Positions 21,643 to 30,212 of a DNA stretch of 46,896 nucleotides are shown here, piece after piece (position 1 is the first letter of the stretch; each line of letters begins with the position of its first letter). The stretch lies in assembly GCA_030432655.1 (NCBI GenBank), contig JAUILA010000034.1, forward strand, positions 1 through 46,896, written 5' to 3'. This DNA comes from Bacteroidia bacterium (GTDB lineage Bacteria; Bacteroidota; Bacteroidia; Cytophagales; Cyclobacteriaceae). The translations under genes and the position numbers were made by a program. Under the pieces are notes generated by a model. The model was given only the letters and a program-made list of their open reading frames with translations. It was not told the origin of the DNA and made no database searches.

Positions 21643-21832
21643 GATATGTTTAATGTTGTAACCAGGTATTAATGTTCAACCCCGGAATAATAATGATGAA
21701 CCAACTTTCATGCTAGCAGTGTTCCACAGTGCAAAAAGGCCTTTCCCGTGCAGGGGAATGGTTAAATCAGACCAGGCAAAAATAAAATCGACTATGTTAA
21801 TGTAGAAAAAATTCTACACAAGAAACAGCCTC

Positions 21833-22591
21833 TCAGCTTCCTGAAAGCCATTCTTTGAATTCTCCCGCTTTTGCTTTGCTGATGATGACAGGTTCCTGGA
21901 GTGACACCTTCAGGTTAACTGCCAGCCGCTGATTTAGCCAGGGGTCAATATCCCTGATGGATTTTCGTGAGATAATAAACTGGCGGTTGGCACGGTAAAA
22001 CATCCGCGGATCCAGCTGTTCGCCCAGCTCTTCAAGTGTTTGGTCCGGAAAATATGTTTTTCCGTCCACCGTGCCCGCTTTGACCAGTCCGTCCTCTATA
22101 CGAAAAAAGGCAATTGAGGCGACTTCAAGGGGGACCAGTTTATTTCCGCGCACCGACACCAGGAGGTGTGTTTTGTACTCCTTCTCCGCCCCCAGGATGC
22201 GCTTCACTTCCTGCAGGTCTGGTGCCCACCCGTTGTTTTTCTGTAATGTCTCAAGTTTTTCCAGGGCCGAATGTACATCCTTTTCCTTGATGGGCTTGAG
22301 TAGATAGGAGACACTGTTGACACGGAAGGCCTGCAGTGCATGCTCGTCATAGGCGGTGGTAAAAATGATCGGACAATTCACCTCTATATGGTCAAAGATC
22401 TCAAAGGAAGATCCGTCTGCCAGGTGGATATCAAGAAAGAGGACTTCCGGCGGACCATTCTCCCGGAACCAGTGAATCGTGTCTTCAATGCTGTCAAGCA
22501 CTCCTAATATCTCTACGTTGCCCACCCCGTTCAGGATTTGTTTAAGGTTCCTGGCCGATGCCAGTTCGTCTTCCACGATCAGCGCTTTCAT
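21833..22591 (-). CDS. LytTR-type response regulator
   Basis: A 252-residue two-domain regulator. The receiver domain is at residues 1-120, with the acidic pair EDE near position 7-9, phosphoacceptor in EVLFLDIHLADGSS (about 54), and the Lys in YLLKPIKEKD. The LytTR DNA-binding domain is at about 140-250 (LLVSVRGNKLVPLEVASIAF, FYRANRQFIISRKSIRDIDP). Its ATG overlaps the stop of the upstream kinase gene by four bases, so the pair is translationally coupled. LytTR proteins bind paired direct repeats; a single match lies in front of the neighbouring receptor gene. Confidence 0.93.
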   Translation of the reverse strand: MKALIVEDELASARNLKQILNGVGNVEILGVLDSIEDTIHWFRENGPPEVLFLDIHLADGSSFEIFDHIEVNCPIIFTTAYDEHALQAFRVNSVSYLLKPIKEKDVHSALEKLETLQKNNGWAPDLQEVKRILGAEKEYKTHLLVSVRGNKLVPLEVASIAFFRIEDGLVKAGTVDGKTYFPDQTLEELGEQLDPRMFYRANRQFIISRKSIRDIDPWLNQRLAVNLKVSLQEPVIISKAKAGEFKEWLSGS

Positions 22592-23631
22592 ACGGAATGC
22601 TCGATTAACGGTATGGAAACTTCAAATGTCTTTTCAGTCTTGCTTATTTCGATTGTTTTTTTGCTGATCAGCTCATACTGCCGGGAGAGATTCGACAGGC
22701 CAAAACCCGTACCATTTTCCGGAGTTTCTTTTTTATTCAGAGAATTTTCCACTACCAGATGATTGTCCTTCCCATAGATGTGTATCTGCATGTGCCTGCG
22801 GTTGCTGATTACATTATGCTTAATAGCATTTTCAACCAGTGTCTGCAGCGCCAGGTGAGGGATTTTCATATGCCGGAAGGTGTCAGGGATATCAATATCA
22901 ATTACCAGGTTGTCCTCATAGCGCATCTTCATCAGAAATATGTATGAGTTGAGCAGTGTGAGTTCGTCAGCCACGGAAACCGTTTTTTCTTCCTGGTTTT
23001 GCAGCGTTTTGCGCAGCACATCAGACAAATGATCCAGGTAATCAACCCCTTTTGGAGAATTGGTCGTGATGAGTGACCGGAGTGCAGAAAGTGAATTGAA
23101 AAGGAAATGGGGGCTTATCTGGGTCCGCAGGGATTCATACTGACTCTCCAGGTTTTCCCGCATCAGCTGTTCATTCTCCAGCGCATATTGCTGTCGGTCA
23201 AAAAGAATTTTTATCGTATACACACCACTGAGAATAATGGCAGATACCACCAGGTCCTTAAAGAAATAGGCGGTGTCCAGACCCAGGTTGAGGGTGCCAC
23301 GGCGCACATAACTGTTAATGCCAAAAAAGAAGTCGCTGAGCACATAGACGGACACGACGGTCACCACGATGGAAACAATCACTTTTTTGGTGGAGAATCC
23401 CGATTTCCCGTCCAGGGGCCGGATCACATAATAATTGATAATAAATGTTCCCCATGCTACCGCTGAATCAAGGAAGAGGCGAACGAACATAAAATGCCAG
23501 TTGATATTGTCCGCTTCATCATCCGGAATCGGATCCAGGATGCGCTGCAGCGTGTTCAGCTGAATGAGAATACCGATTCCAATTGAAATCAGCAGCGTGT
23601 AAAATAGGTATTTGACTAATTTGGTTTTCAT
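22588..23631 (-). CDS. LytS-type sensor histidine kinase (His_kinase family)
   Basis: From the ATG at 23629-23631 the product is 347 residues. An upstream start at 23775 would add a Pro/Arg-rich stretch with no membrane function. Four membrane helices fill residues 1-130 (LVKYLFYTLLISIGIGILIQ, LDSAVAWGTFIINYYVI, KVIVSIVVTVVSVYVLSDFF, LVVSAIILSGVYTIKILF). The phosphoacceptor is in ISPHFLFNSLSALRSLI (His about 174), and the ATPase domain shows LVENAIKHNVI and GTGFGLSNLSRQYEL. It is coupled to the LytTR regulator. The signal sensed is unknown; no extracellular domain is present. Confidence 0.93.
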   Translation of the reverse strand: MKTKLVKYLFYTLLISIGIGILIQLNTLQRILDPIPDDEADNINWHFMFVRLFLDSAVAWGTFIINYYVIRPLDGKSGFSTKKVIVSIVVTVVSVYVLSDFFFGINSYVRRGTLNLGLDTAYFFKDLVVSAIILSGVYTIKILFDRQQYALENEQLMRENLESQYESLRTQISPHFLFNSLSALRSLITTNSPKGVDYLDHLSDVLRKTLQNQEEKTVSVADELTLLNSYIFLMKMRYEDNLVIDIDIPDTFRHMKIPHLALQTLVENAIKHNVISNRRHMQIHIYGKDNHLVVENSLNKKETPENGTGFGLSNLSRQYELISKKTIEISKTEKTFEVSIPLIEHSV

Positions 23632-23908
23632 GCCGCAAGACAGTAAACGGTCCGGTTTTACCTGCCTCCGTAAGATAAGGAAATGATTTGGATTTCGGTC
23701 TGACAGGCCACCAAGCCGAAAAATATGTAAACCATACAGCCCTTTTCCGACGATTGAGGGAAAAGGACTGTACAATTTTCTACCTTATGAGTAAATAACG
23801 CCGGCAGGGCCTGATTGTCTGAAAAATCAGGTTGAAACGGATAAACTAAAAAGTGAACTGACGGATCGCCCCCCTGAATTCACTGTAATCTCTGCTGCAT
23901 TACCTTTA

Positions 23909-23917
23909 ACAGTTGGT
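23909..23917 (+). promoter_or_regulatory. Possible LytTR binding half-site
   Basis: ACAGTTGGT fits the LytTR consensus WMMGTTNRK. It is in the 500-base gap between the divergent kinase and receptor genes. A second copy at the expected 12-13 base spacing is not found, so support is weak. Confidence 0.25.
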
Positions 23918-23932
23918 GTAATTCACATAAAA

Positions 23933-23947
23933 GTGCGATATTCGCAC
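23933..23947. promoter_or_regulatory. Inverted repeat GTGCGA-TAT-TCGCAC
   Basis: A perfect 6+3+6 dyad in the divergent gap upstream of the TonB-dependent receptor. It may be an operator for either gene. Confidence 0.35.
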
Positions 23948-23987
23948 GCTGAAGCCATTTTTTAGGGATAAACAATCAATTTTTCAG

Positions 23988-24000
23988 ACCTGTAACAGGT
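23988..24000. promoter_or_regulatory. Inverted repeat ACCTGTAACAGGT
   Basis: A perfect 13-base dyad 40 bases downstream of the previous one and 132 bases before the receptor start. Together they suggest regulated transcription of the receptor. Confidence 0.35.
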
Positions 24001-24131
24001 GAATTCAGTCCCGGTTTTAGACGTTTCACCCGATTTCCAGTGAACCATTCCCTTTAAATGCGTTTAACATATACGAGGAATTGTTAAACAATTTTTCAAA
24101 AACCTTGAAAGAACATTTATACAGAATATTT

Positions 24132-26594
24132 ATGAATCGATTTTTACTAACAAGTTTGCTGACTTTTTTGACACTGAGCCTGATGGCCCAGCAAACTGCG
24201 CCGGGTGCGTCTGCTTCGACACCTTCTGAAGTAAAGTACCGGATAACCGGGACAATTGTGGATGGCGCCAACAATGAGCCGCTGGAATATTCCACCATCA
24301 GCCTGATGAGTCCGGGTGATAGTGCAATCATTTCCGGTACAATAACCGGGGCCGACGGGAAATTCAATCTGGAAACCAAAGCAGGTTCTTACATAGTGGG
24401 AGTTCAGTTTATTTCGTATAAATCAAAGTATTTTAATGTTCAGCTGACCCGGGAGAATCCGTCGAAGGACCTCGGGACCATTAGTTTGTCGCCTGATGCC
24501 GAAACGCTTGAAGAGGTAGTAGTGGAAGGTCAGCGTTCGACCATGACGATGGAACTGGACAAACGTATCTTCAATGTGGGACAGGATTTAAGTAACATTA
24601 GCGGGAATGCGTCAGACATCCTGGATAATATTCCGTCTGTAGCGGTGGATATCGAAGGGAACGTCAGCTTGCGCGGCTCCCAGAATGTACGAATTCTGGT
24701 AAATGGCAAACCATCAGGAATGGTGGGGATAGACGGCACTAACGGACTCCGCAACCTTCAGAGCAATATGATCGAAAGGGTCGAGGTGATTACCAATCCG
24801 TCGGCCAGGTACGAGGCCCAGGGAAATGCCGGGATCATTAATATTATCCTCAAAAAAGATGAAAAGCAGGGAATCAACGGGACATTTAATGCAAACGTCG
24901 GATGGCCTCATAATCATGGTGCCGGATTTAACCTGAATTTCCGCAAATCCTGGCTGAATCTTTTCGCCAGCTATGGATTGAGCTATCGGAAAAATCCGGG
25001 GGGTGGATTTACAAACCAGGAATTCATATATCCGGATTCTACATTTTTCCGTGATGTAACGAATGACCGGAGCCGGGAAGAATTGTCAAATACATTTCGG
25101 TTTGGGTCGGATATTTACCTGAATGATCTGAACATCATAACCATGTCTGGTCTCTACCAGGTGGGATCAGGAACGAATACCACCGATATCCTTTACGAAA
25201 ATTTTGATTCCGATCGGACCCTGATTTCGCAGTCGCTCCGGTTTGACGATGAGAAGGAAGACGAGGAAGACATTGAGTTTAATGTTAATTATACGCGGAC
25301 GTTTAAGGACGACGAGGATCACAAGCTTTCCACGATCATTCAGTATCGTGAAAGCAGTGAAACAGAGGATGCCGAACAGGAGCAGGGGCCATTGCCATTG
25401 AACGCGGAATCATTTCAGCCTGACCTGAATCAGCGATCACTGAATGATGAATTTGAGAGTACACTGCTGTTGCAGGCCGATTATGTTCATCCGCTCGGGG
25501 AGAATGGAAAATTTGAGGCCGGCTATCGCGGGTCGATTCGTGATATCACCAACGCCTACATGGTCGAAGAGCTTAATGACGAGGGAGAATGGGTGAACCT
25601 GGCGGGTTTTACAAATGATTTTGCCTACGATGAGAATATCCAGGCAGTTTATGGTATTTATGGAAACAAATGGGGAAAGATATCTTTTCAGGGTGGACTG
25701 CGAGTGGAACTAACTGATATCAGGACCTACCTTGAGCAGACCGGTGAAGAGAATAATAAAAACTATACGAATTATTTCCCCAGCGCGCACTTTACGTATG
25801 AGCTGGCGAATGAGAATAATGTTCAGTTGAGCTACAGTCGGAGGATTGACCGTCCCGGATTCCGCAGCCTGAATCCGTTCAGCAGTTTTACCGATCCGCT
25901 GAATATCCGGGTGGGTAATCCGGATCTGGACCCGGAGTACAGTGATTCCTATGAACTGGGATACCTGAAAAACTGGCCTACAGGGAACCTGTATACGAGT
26001 GTATATTATCGCCATTCGACCGGGGTGAATGATCGCGTGCGGTATACCCAGAATGATACAACCTACACCATACCACTCAACCTGGCGAGCCGGGATGCGG
26101 TGGGGATTGAATTTACCTTTCAAAAGGACATCGGCGATTGGTGGAGGATCAATGGATCTGCGAATTTCTACCATGAACGCCAGGAAGGGGAATATGAAGG
26201 AGAAGATCTTAGCAATGAGACACTGACGATGGGTACCAGGGTAACGTCGCTCATGACCATCTGGGATGTGCTTGAATCCCAGATATCCTTCCGGTACAGG
26301 GCACCACAGAATGATACCCAGGGTCGAAGGAAAGCATTTTATACGATCGATCTTGGATTCAGTAAAGATGTTTTCCAGGGCAAGGGAACGCTTATCCTGA
26401 ATGTGCGGGACTTACTGAATTCACGTAAATGGAGATCGGAAACTATTACCGAAGAACTACGCCAGTACGGAGAGTTCCAGTGGAGATCCAGGGTGGTGAC
26501 ACTGACGCTCAACTATCGTCTGAACCAGAAGAAACGCCCAGACCGCGGCGGACGGGGTGATGGCGATTACGAAGGCGGCGACGGTGATTTTTAG
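24132..26594 (+). CDS. TonB-dependent outer-membrane receptor, OMP_b-brl_3 type
   Basis: From the ATG at 24132 (AT-rich leader) the product has 820 residues. It has signal peptide RFLLTSLLTFLTLSLMAQ and a carboxypeptidase-regulatory-like domain at about 35-125 (ITGTIVDGANNEPLEYSTIS). A plug-like domain follows at about 140-270, with IFNVGQDLSNISGNASDIL, VSLRGSQNVRILVNGKPSG and VEVITNPSARYEAQGNAGII. A large barrel covers about 290-820 (SRRIDRPGFRSLNPFSSF, GNPDLDPEYSDSYELGY). This matches the outer-membrane beta-barrel family with TonB-like plug. The tail is Gly/Asp/Arg-rich. It should import an unknown ligand with energy from TonB-ExbBD, not encoded here. Divergent from the LytS/LytTR pair, which may control it. 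Confidence 0.9.
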   Translation: MNRFLLTSLLTFLTLSLMAQQTAPGASASTPSEVKYRITGTIVDGANNEPLEYSTISLMSPGDSAIISGTITGADGKFNLETKAGSYIVGVQFISYKSKYFNVQLTRENPSKDLGTISLSPDAETLEEVVVEGQRSTMTMELDKRIFNVGQDLSNISGNASDILDNIPSVAVDIEGNVSLRGSQNVRILVNGKPSGMVGIDGTNGLRNLQSNMIERVEVITNPSARYEAQGNAGIINIILKKDEKQGINGTFNANVGWPHNHGAGFNLNFRKSWLNLFASYGLSYRKNPGGGFTNQEFIYPDSTFFRDVTNDRSREELSNTFRFGSDIYLNDLNIITMSGLYQVGSGTNTTDILYENFDSDRTLISQSLRFDDEKEDEEDIEFNVNYTRTFKDDEDHKLSTIIQYRESSETEDAEQEQGPLPLNAESFQPDLNQRSLNDEFESTLLLQADYVHPLGENGKFEAGYRGSIRDITNAYMVEELNDEGEWVNLAGFTNDFAYDENIQAVYGIYGNKWGKISFQGGLRVELTDIRTYLEQTGEENNKNYTNYFPSAHFTYELANENNVQLSYSRRIDRPGFRSLNPFSSFTDPLNIRVGNPDLDPEYSDSYELGYLKNWPTGNLYTSVYYRHSTGVNDRVRYTQNDTTYTIPLNLASRDAVGIEFTFQKDIGDWWRINGSANFYHERQEGEYEGEDLSNETLTMGTRVTSLMTIWDVLESQISFRYRAPQNDTQGRRKAFYTIDLGFSKDVFQGKGTLILNVRDLLNSRKWRSETITEELRQYGEFQWRSRVVTLTLNYRLNQKKRPDRGGRGDGDYEGGDGDF

Positions 26595-26601
26595 AAAGTC
26601 A

Positions 26602-26632
26602 TCCTCCCCCCTTGAGGAGGGGGGCGTAGGGG
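26602..26632 (+). terminator. C-run/G-run hairpin after TonB-dependent receptor
   Basis: CCTCCCCCC then TTGA then GGAGGGGGG forms a strong hairpin seven bases after the stop codon. A related perfect hairpin CCCCCC-TTGA-GGGGGG follows the last gene of the window (46707-46722). It lacks an immediate T-run, so it is either a terminator or a repeat element. Confidence 0.5.
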
Positions 26633-26663
26633 GGTGTAAAAAAGTGCATGGATAGTCGTAGTG

Positions 26664-26982
26664 TCAATGGATAGTAGTAGCGTCCTTTCGCTACGACCGG
26701 AACTCTTAAAATCTACCGGGATCTCCGATCCCAGACCCCCGTCTGGAGGTATTATCGCTCGCTAAAACTTACAGACGGGGGTGACAGTGTTGTGTCATCC
26801 CCGGGCTGCCAAGCAGAACCGGGGATCCCGCGGCTATGAAAAGTGTCCTTCTTAATTACAGAATACCCACCTACTCTTCAAGCTAGCCGGGATCTTTGAT
26901 CCAGACCCCCGTTTGGAGGTATCATCACTCGATCAAGTCATCGGACGGGGGTGACAGTGCACATATACGACGGGGGTGACAG
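26664..26982 (-). repeat. Array of interspersed hairpin repeats, copy set 2 (opposite orientation)
   Basis: No gene is supported in 26595-27068. The array contains, reversed, two units of the CCCCCGT hairpin (26731-26787 and 26901-26959), a partial one (26970-26982), one second-type hairpin (26793-26829, TCATCCCCGGGCTGC) and an imperfect copy of the GGTCGTAGCG stem (26674-26698). These are the same blocks as at 20332-20887 but in the opposite orientation. Confidence 0.8.
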
Positions 26983-26984
26983 TG

Positions 26985-27066
26985 TATTCTCCCTCTGCAC
27001 TCTTGCCCCTTCTCCTTCTGCACTCATTCTCCTTCTCCTTTTCCATCTCCATCTCATATTACCTCC
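26985..27066. repeat. Pyrimidine-rich tract of CTCCTTCTCC-type repeats, copy 2
   Basis: C/T-rich words such as TCTCCCTCTGCACTC, CTTCTCCTTCTGCACTC and CTTCTCCTTTTCC, ending just before the stop of the minus-strand permease gene. It keeps the same strand bias as the tract at 20892-20966 although the hairpin arrays next to them are reversed. Confidence 0.6.
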
Positions 27067-27068
27067 CC

Positions 27069-29705
27069 TCACTCATCCCGCAATGCGTCCACAGGATTGG
27101 CCAGGGCTGCTTTGACTGATTGGATGCATATGGTTGCGAGTGCGATAACGAGGGTAATGAGTGCTGCTGCAATAAAGATGATCGGTCCTGGTGTCATGCG
27201 GTATGCAAATCCTTTCAGCCATTGATCCATGCCGTACCAGGCAAGCGGAACGGCCAGCAGGCAGGCAATGATAAACAGAACCACATACCCTTTGGACAGC
27301 TGGGCAATAATACCCGGCACCGAAGCTCCCATAACTTTCCTGATACCAATTTCTTTTCTTCTCAGCTGAATATTGTACATGGTCAGGCCAAGCAGACCCA
27401 GGCAGGCAATAAAGATAGAGATGATGGCAAACGCAGTGAAGATCCGGCTGAACCGCACATCTTTCTCATAGTGCGTGTTAAATGATTCATCAAGAAACGT
27501 ATACAGGAAAGGCCGGTTAGGGACGAGTTCGGCCCATTTAATCTCCAGCTCATCTATAGTGCCCGGCAGATTGTTTCCATCAAGCGTCAACGTGATTTTG
27601 GTATAGGAGAACCACGGGGCAAAGCGAATGGATAATGGCTCAACCTCGCTATGTAGTGATCGGTAATTAAAATTTTCTGTTACGCCAATGACCACGCCAC
27701 TGTTCCCCCATTGCTCATAACGTTTACCGATAATGTCTTCAGGGTTGGTGTACCCAAACCACTCGGCGGCGGCCCGGTTAAGGATGAGTGCTTCGGTGGT
27801 ATCCGAAACGAATTCATCTGAAAAATTTCTGCCTGCCAAAAGCTCCACATCATACTCAGGGATAAATTCCGTATCCACTTCATATATTCCCGGGTTGCGC
27901 ATGATCATTTCTCCTTCCGGCGACTCGACCATGGTTCCGGCATTGGGCAGGAAATCGCCCGGCACTGCTCGTGTGGAGGATACGCCATTAACGCCGGGTA
28001 TATCTGCCAGCGCCTGTTTGACATAATTCATGGATTTCTGAACACCATTATCCCACCCAAAATCCAGGACCATTTTGTATTCCTTGCTGAATCCAAGGGA
28101 ATGGTTTCGCATGTAGTCCAGTTGCGAATACACGATGGCGGTCCCGGCGATTAATCCGATCGATAAAGTAAACTGAAATATGACCAGCCCTTTTCGGAAA
28201 CTGATTCCCCCCAGCTTTTCCGCTTTGCCTTTAAGTACCCGGGCTGGCCGGTAGGTGGACAGAAGAAAAGAAGGATAGGCGCCGGCCAGAACGGACAGCA
28301 GGATGAGTCCGCCGATAAACCAAATGAGGTTCACCGGGGTCAGCAGCCCCGAAAGTTCGAGCTCCTTGCCTGAAAACCGGTTCATTAGTGGCAGCGCCAG
28401 CACGGTAAGCGCCAGGGCCAGAACACCTGAAATAAGGGTGATAAGTGAAGTTTCAAGCATGAACTGTGTTACCAGCGACATACGGTTGGCACCAATGGAT
28501 TTACGTACGCCGATCTCCCTGGCCCGCTCCATCGATCGTGAAGTGGATAGGTTCATGTAGTTGATGGCAGCCACCGCGAGAATGAATACGGCGATGAAAG
28601 AAAACAGGTAGATATTCCCGTAATTCCCCGTATCACCCGGCTGGCGACCTGCCACACTGTGCAGGTAAGCGTCGGAGAGGGGCTCTACTTCCAGGCCGAA
28701 GCTCTTAAAATCAGGCAGGTATTTTTCCCGAATTTCCGGAAGGCGTTCACGGATCCCTGCAATGGCAGACGGATCGTTTACCGTGAAATAGGTGTAAAAA
28801 TCAACATAATCCCACATCTCAAATATGTTGGGACGCCATGTGTAGAACGTACTCATTGAGATCAGGCCGGGAAAATAGAAATGGGAATTGGCCGGAACAT
28901 TCTCCATCACCCCGGTCACCATAAACTCCACCTGCTGATCAATTGTAATTGATTTCCCCACCGGATCTTCGTCGCCGAAATATTTGCGTGCGGTGTTGTA
29001 GGTCAGAACGATCGAATTTGGTTCCTTCAACGCGGTTTCGGGATTGCCACTGATCATTTTCCAGGAGAATATGTCGAAGACGGATGAATCGGCAAAGATC
29101 ATCCCGTTTTCCTGGATACGTTTATCTCCAACTTCGAAGAGTAATTCGGTCGGACTCGTAAAGCGGCAGAATTGCTCTACTGCCGGAAATTCATTGACAA
29201 ATGTTGGCCCTGCGACTGCCCCGCCCCAGACCTGGAAGTCTTCGGGTTCAGGAGTAGGAGAGGCTTCAAATTCGGCGTAATTCCTGTAGGCGTGCAACAC
29301 CCGGTAGATATTGTCGTACTTCGCATGATAGGTATCATATGACAATTCGTTTGACACATACAGGAGAATCAGCAGGCAGCAGGCGATGCCGACGGAAAGC
29401 CCGCTGATATTGATGACAGAAAAGATTTTTTGTTTGCGGATTGAACGGAAACCCGTTTTGAGATAATTTTTGAACATACCGTAATTATTGAGTTTAATGG
29501 AACCTTCTGCGGGGCGGATCAGCCCCGGACGAAACATGAGTAAAACCTCCCTGATAAACTGCCGGTTGGCAAAGGATTGACCTTTTTCCTCTGCCTGATG
29601 GAAATATCGTTCCATCAGATCACCTTCAATATCCTCCAGGTAAGCTTGATGACAATACCACCTGAAAAAGCGCAGCGCCCAGGCAGGCGGGGATGGATGA
29701 TTCAT
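27069..29705 (-). CDS. FtsX/MacB-family ABC transporter permease with N-terminal prefix domain
   Basis: An 878-residue membrane protein. Residues 1-70 (WALRFFRWYCHQAYLEDIEG then DLMERYFHQAEEKGQSFANR) are the permease prefix domain common in Bacteroidota. Two FtsX halves follow, each with a MacB-type periplasmic domain and four membrane helices. The first is about 90-440 (SVINISGLSVGIACCLLILL, MNLSTSRSMERAREIGVRKS) and the second about 500-878 (LVIFQFTLSIGLIAGTAIVY, LRRKEIGIRKVMGAS, LVIALATICIQSVKAALANP). The REIGVRKS and KEIGIRKV coupling helices are intact. No ATPase gene is adjacent, so a partner must be elsewhere. The PadR gene overlaps by four bases and likely represses this operon. Confidence 0.92.
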   Translation of the reverse strand: MNHPSPPAWALRFFRWYCHQAYLEDIEGDLMERYFHQAEEKGQSFANRQFIREVLLMFRPGLIRPAEGSIKLNNYGMFKNYLKTGFRSIRKQKIFSVINISGLSVGIACCLLILLYVSNELSYDTYHAKYDNIYRVLHAYRNYAEFEASPTPEPEDFQVWGGAVAGPTFVNEFPAVEQFCRFTSPTELLFEVGDKRIQENGMIFADSSVFDIFSWKMISGNPETALKEPNSIVLTYNTARKYFGDEDPVGKSITIDQQVEFMVTGVMENVPANSHFYFPGLISMSTFYTWRPNIFEMWDYVDFYTYFTVNDPSAIAGIRERLPEIREKYLPDFKSFGLEVEPLSDAYLHSVAGRQPGDTGNYGNIYLFSFIAVFILAVAAINYMNLSTSRSMERAREIGVRKSIGANRMSLVTQFMLETSLITLISGVLALALTVLALPLMNRFSGKELELSGLLTPVNLIWFIGGLILLSVLAGAYPSFLLSTYRPARVLKGKAEKLGGISFRKGLVIFQFTLSIGLIAGTAIVYSQLDYMRNHSLGFSKEYKMVLDFGWDNGVQKSMNYVKQALADIPGVNGVSSTRAVPGDFLPNAGTMVESPEGEMIMRNPGIYEVDTEFIPEYDVELLAGRNFSDEFVSDTTEALILNRAAAEWFGYTNPEDIIGKRYEQWGNSGVVIGVTENFNYRSLHSEVEPLSIRFAPWFSYTKITLTLDGNNLPGTIDELEIKWAELVPNRPFLYTFLDESFNTHYEKDVRFSRIFTAFAIISIFIACLGLLGLTMYNIQLRRKEIGIRKVMGASVPGIIAQLSKGYVVLFIIACLLAVPLAWYGMDQWLKGFAYRMTPGPIIFIAAALITLVIALATICIQSVKAALANPVDALRDE

Positions 29706-30037
29706 AGGTTATCGCTGATTGAGAATCCCGGCACGGCTTTCCATAATTGCATTCGCTGGTCCCTAACTTCAGTCAGGACCTGCTTGCCAAAGGTGGTAAG
29801 CCTGAAATAACGTTTGCGTTTCCCACCGCGCATATTGGTAGGTTCGCCAAATTCTGAAGACAGATAGCCTTTTTTCTCCAGGCGGCGCAGCACGGTCTGC
29901 AAAGAACCCATGCTCACCTTTCTGTCCAGCCTTGATTCCATCTCATCGATGATCGTTACACCATATGCTTCATCAGCCAGAATGGCGACAGTCAGCATGA
30001 CGATTTCCTCGAATTCTCCAAGATGATGTTTACTCAT
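29702..30037 (-). CDS. PadR-family transcriptional regulator
   Basis: From the ATG at 30035-30037 (MSKHHLGEFEEIVMLT) the product has 111 residues; an earlier in-frame start adds 17 residues that run through the putative operator and is not favoured. The winged helix shows GVTIIDEMESRLDRKVSMGS then LQTVLRRLEKKGYLSSEF, and the wing KRKRYFRLTTFGKQVLTEV. PadR proteins bind DNA as dimers and respond to small molecules. It overlaps the permease gene by four bases. Two copies of a likely operator lie just upstream (30049-30064 and 30105-30121). Confidence 0.9.
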   Translation of the reverse strand: MSKHHLGEFEEIVMLTVAILADEAYGVTIIDEMESRLDRKVSMGSLQTVLRRLEKKGYLSSEFGEPTNMRGGKRKRYFRLTTFGKQVLTEVRDQRMQLWKAVPGFSISDNL

Positions 30038-30048
30038 TTGATTAATTT

Positions 30049-30064
30049 TATACTCAAATGTATA
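30049..30064. promoter_or_regulatory. Candidate PadR operator, site 1
   Basis: TATAC-TCAAAT-GTATA is a perfect 5+6+5 inverted repeat 12 bases upstream of the PadR start codon. PadR-family repressors are known to bind such TATAC...GTATA-like dyads at their own promoters. Confidence 0.5.
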
Positions 30065-30104
30065 TAAAATAATCTGACATTGATTCAACGTTGATAAATT
30101 ATTT

Positions 30105-30121
30105 TTTACTTAAATGTATAT
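30105..30121. promoter_or_regulatory. Candidate PadR operator, site 2
   Basis: TTTAC-TTAAAT-GTATA repeats site 1 with few changes (shared ACTYAAATGTATAT), 56 bases away. Two sites would suit dimer binding across the promoter of the regulator gene. Confidence 0.45.
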
Positions 30122-30152
30122 TTAATGGTGCTGCTTCCTGGCTGGAAGCCAT

Positions 30153-30182
30153 AAAAAAAGCCCCTTCCAATAGAAAGGGGCC
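30153..30182 (-). terminator. Terminator of DUF892 gene
   Basis: GCCCCTT pairs with AAGGGGC around a short loop. On the minus strand the stem leads into a run of seven T residues (30153-30159). Confidence 0.85.
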
Positions 30183-30212
30183 TCATTCTGCCTCAACAGA
30201 ATGCGATAATTA

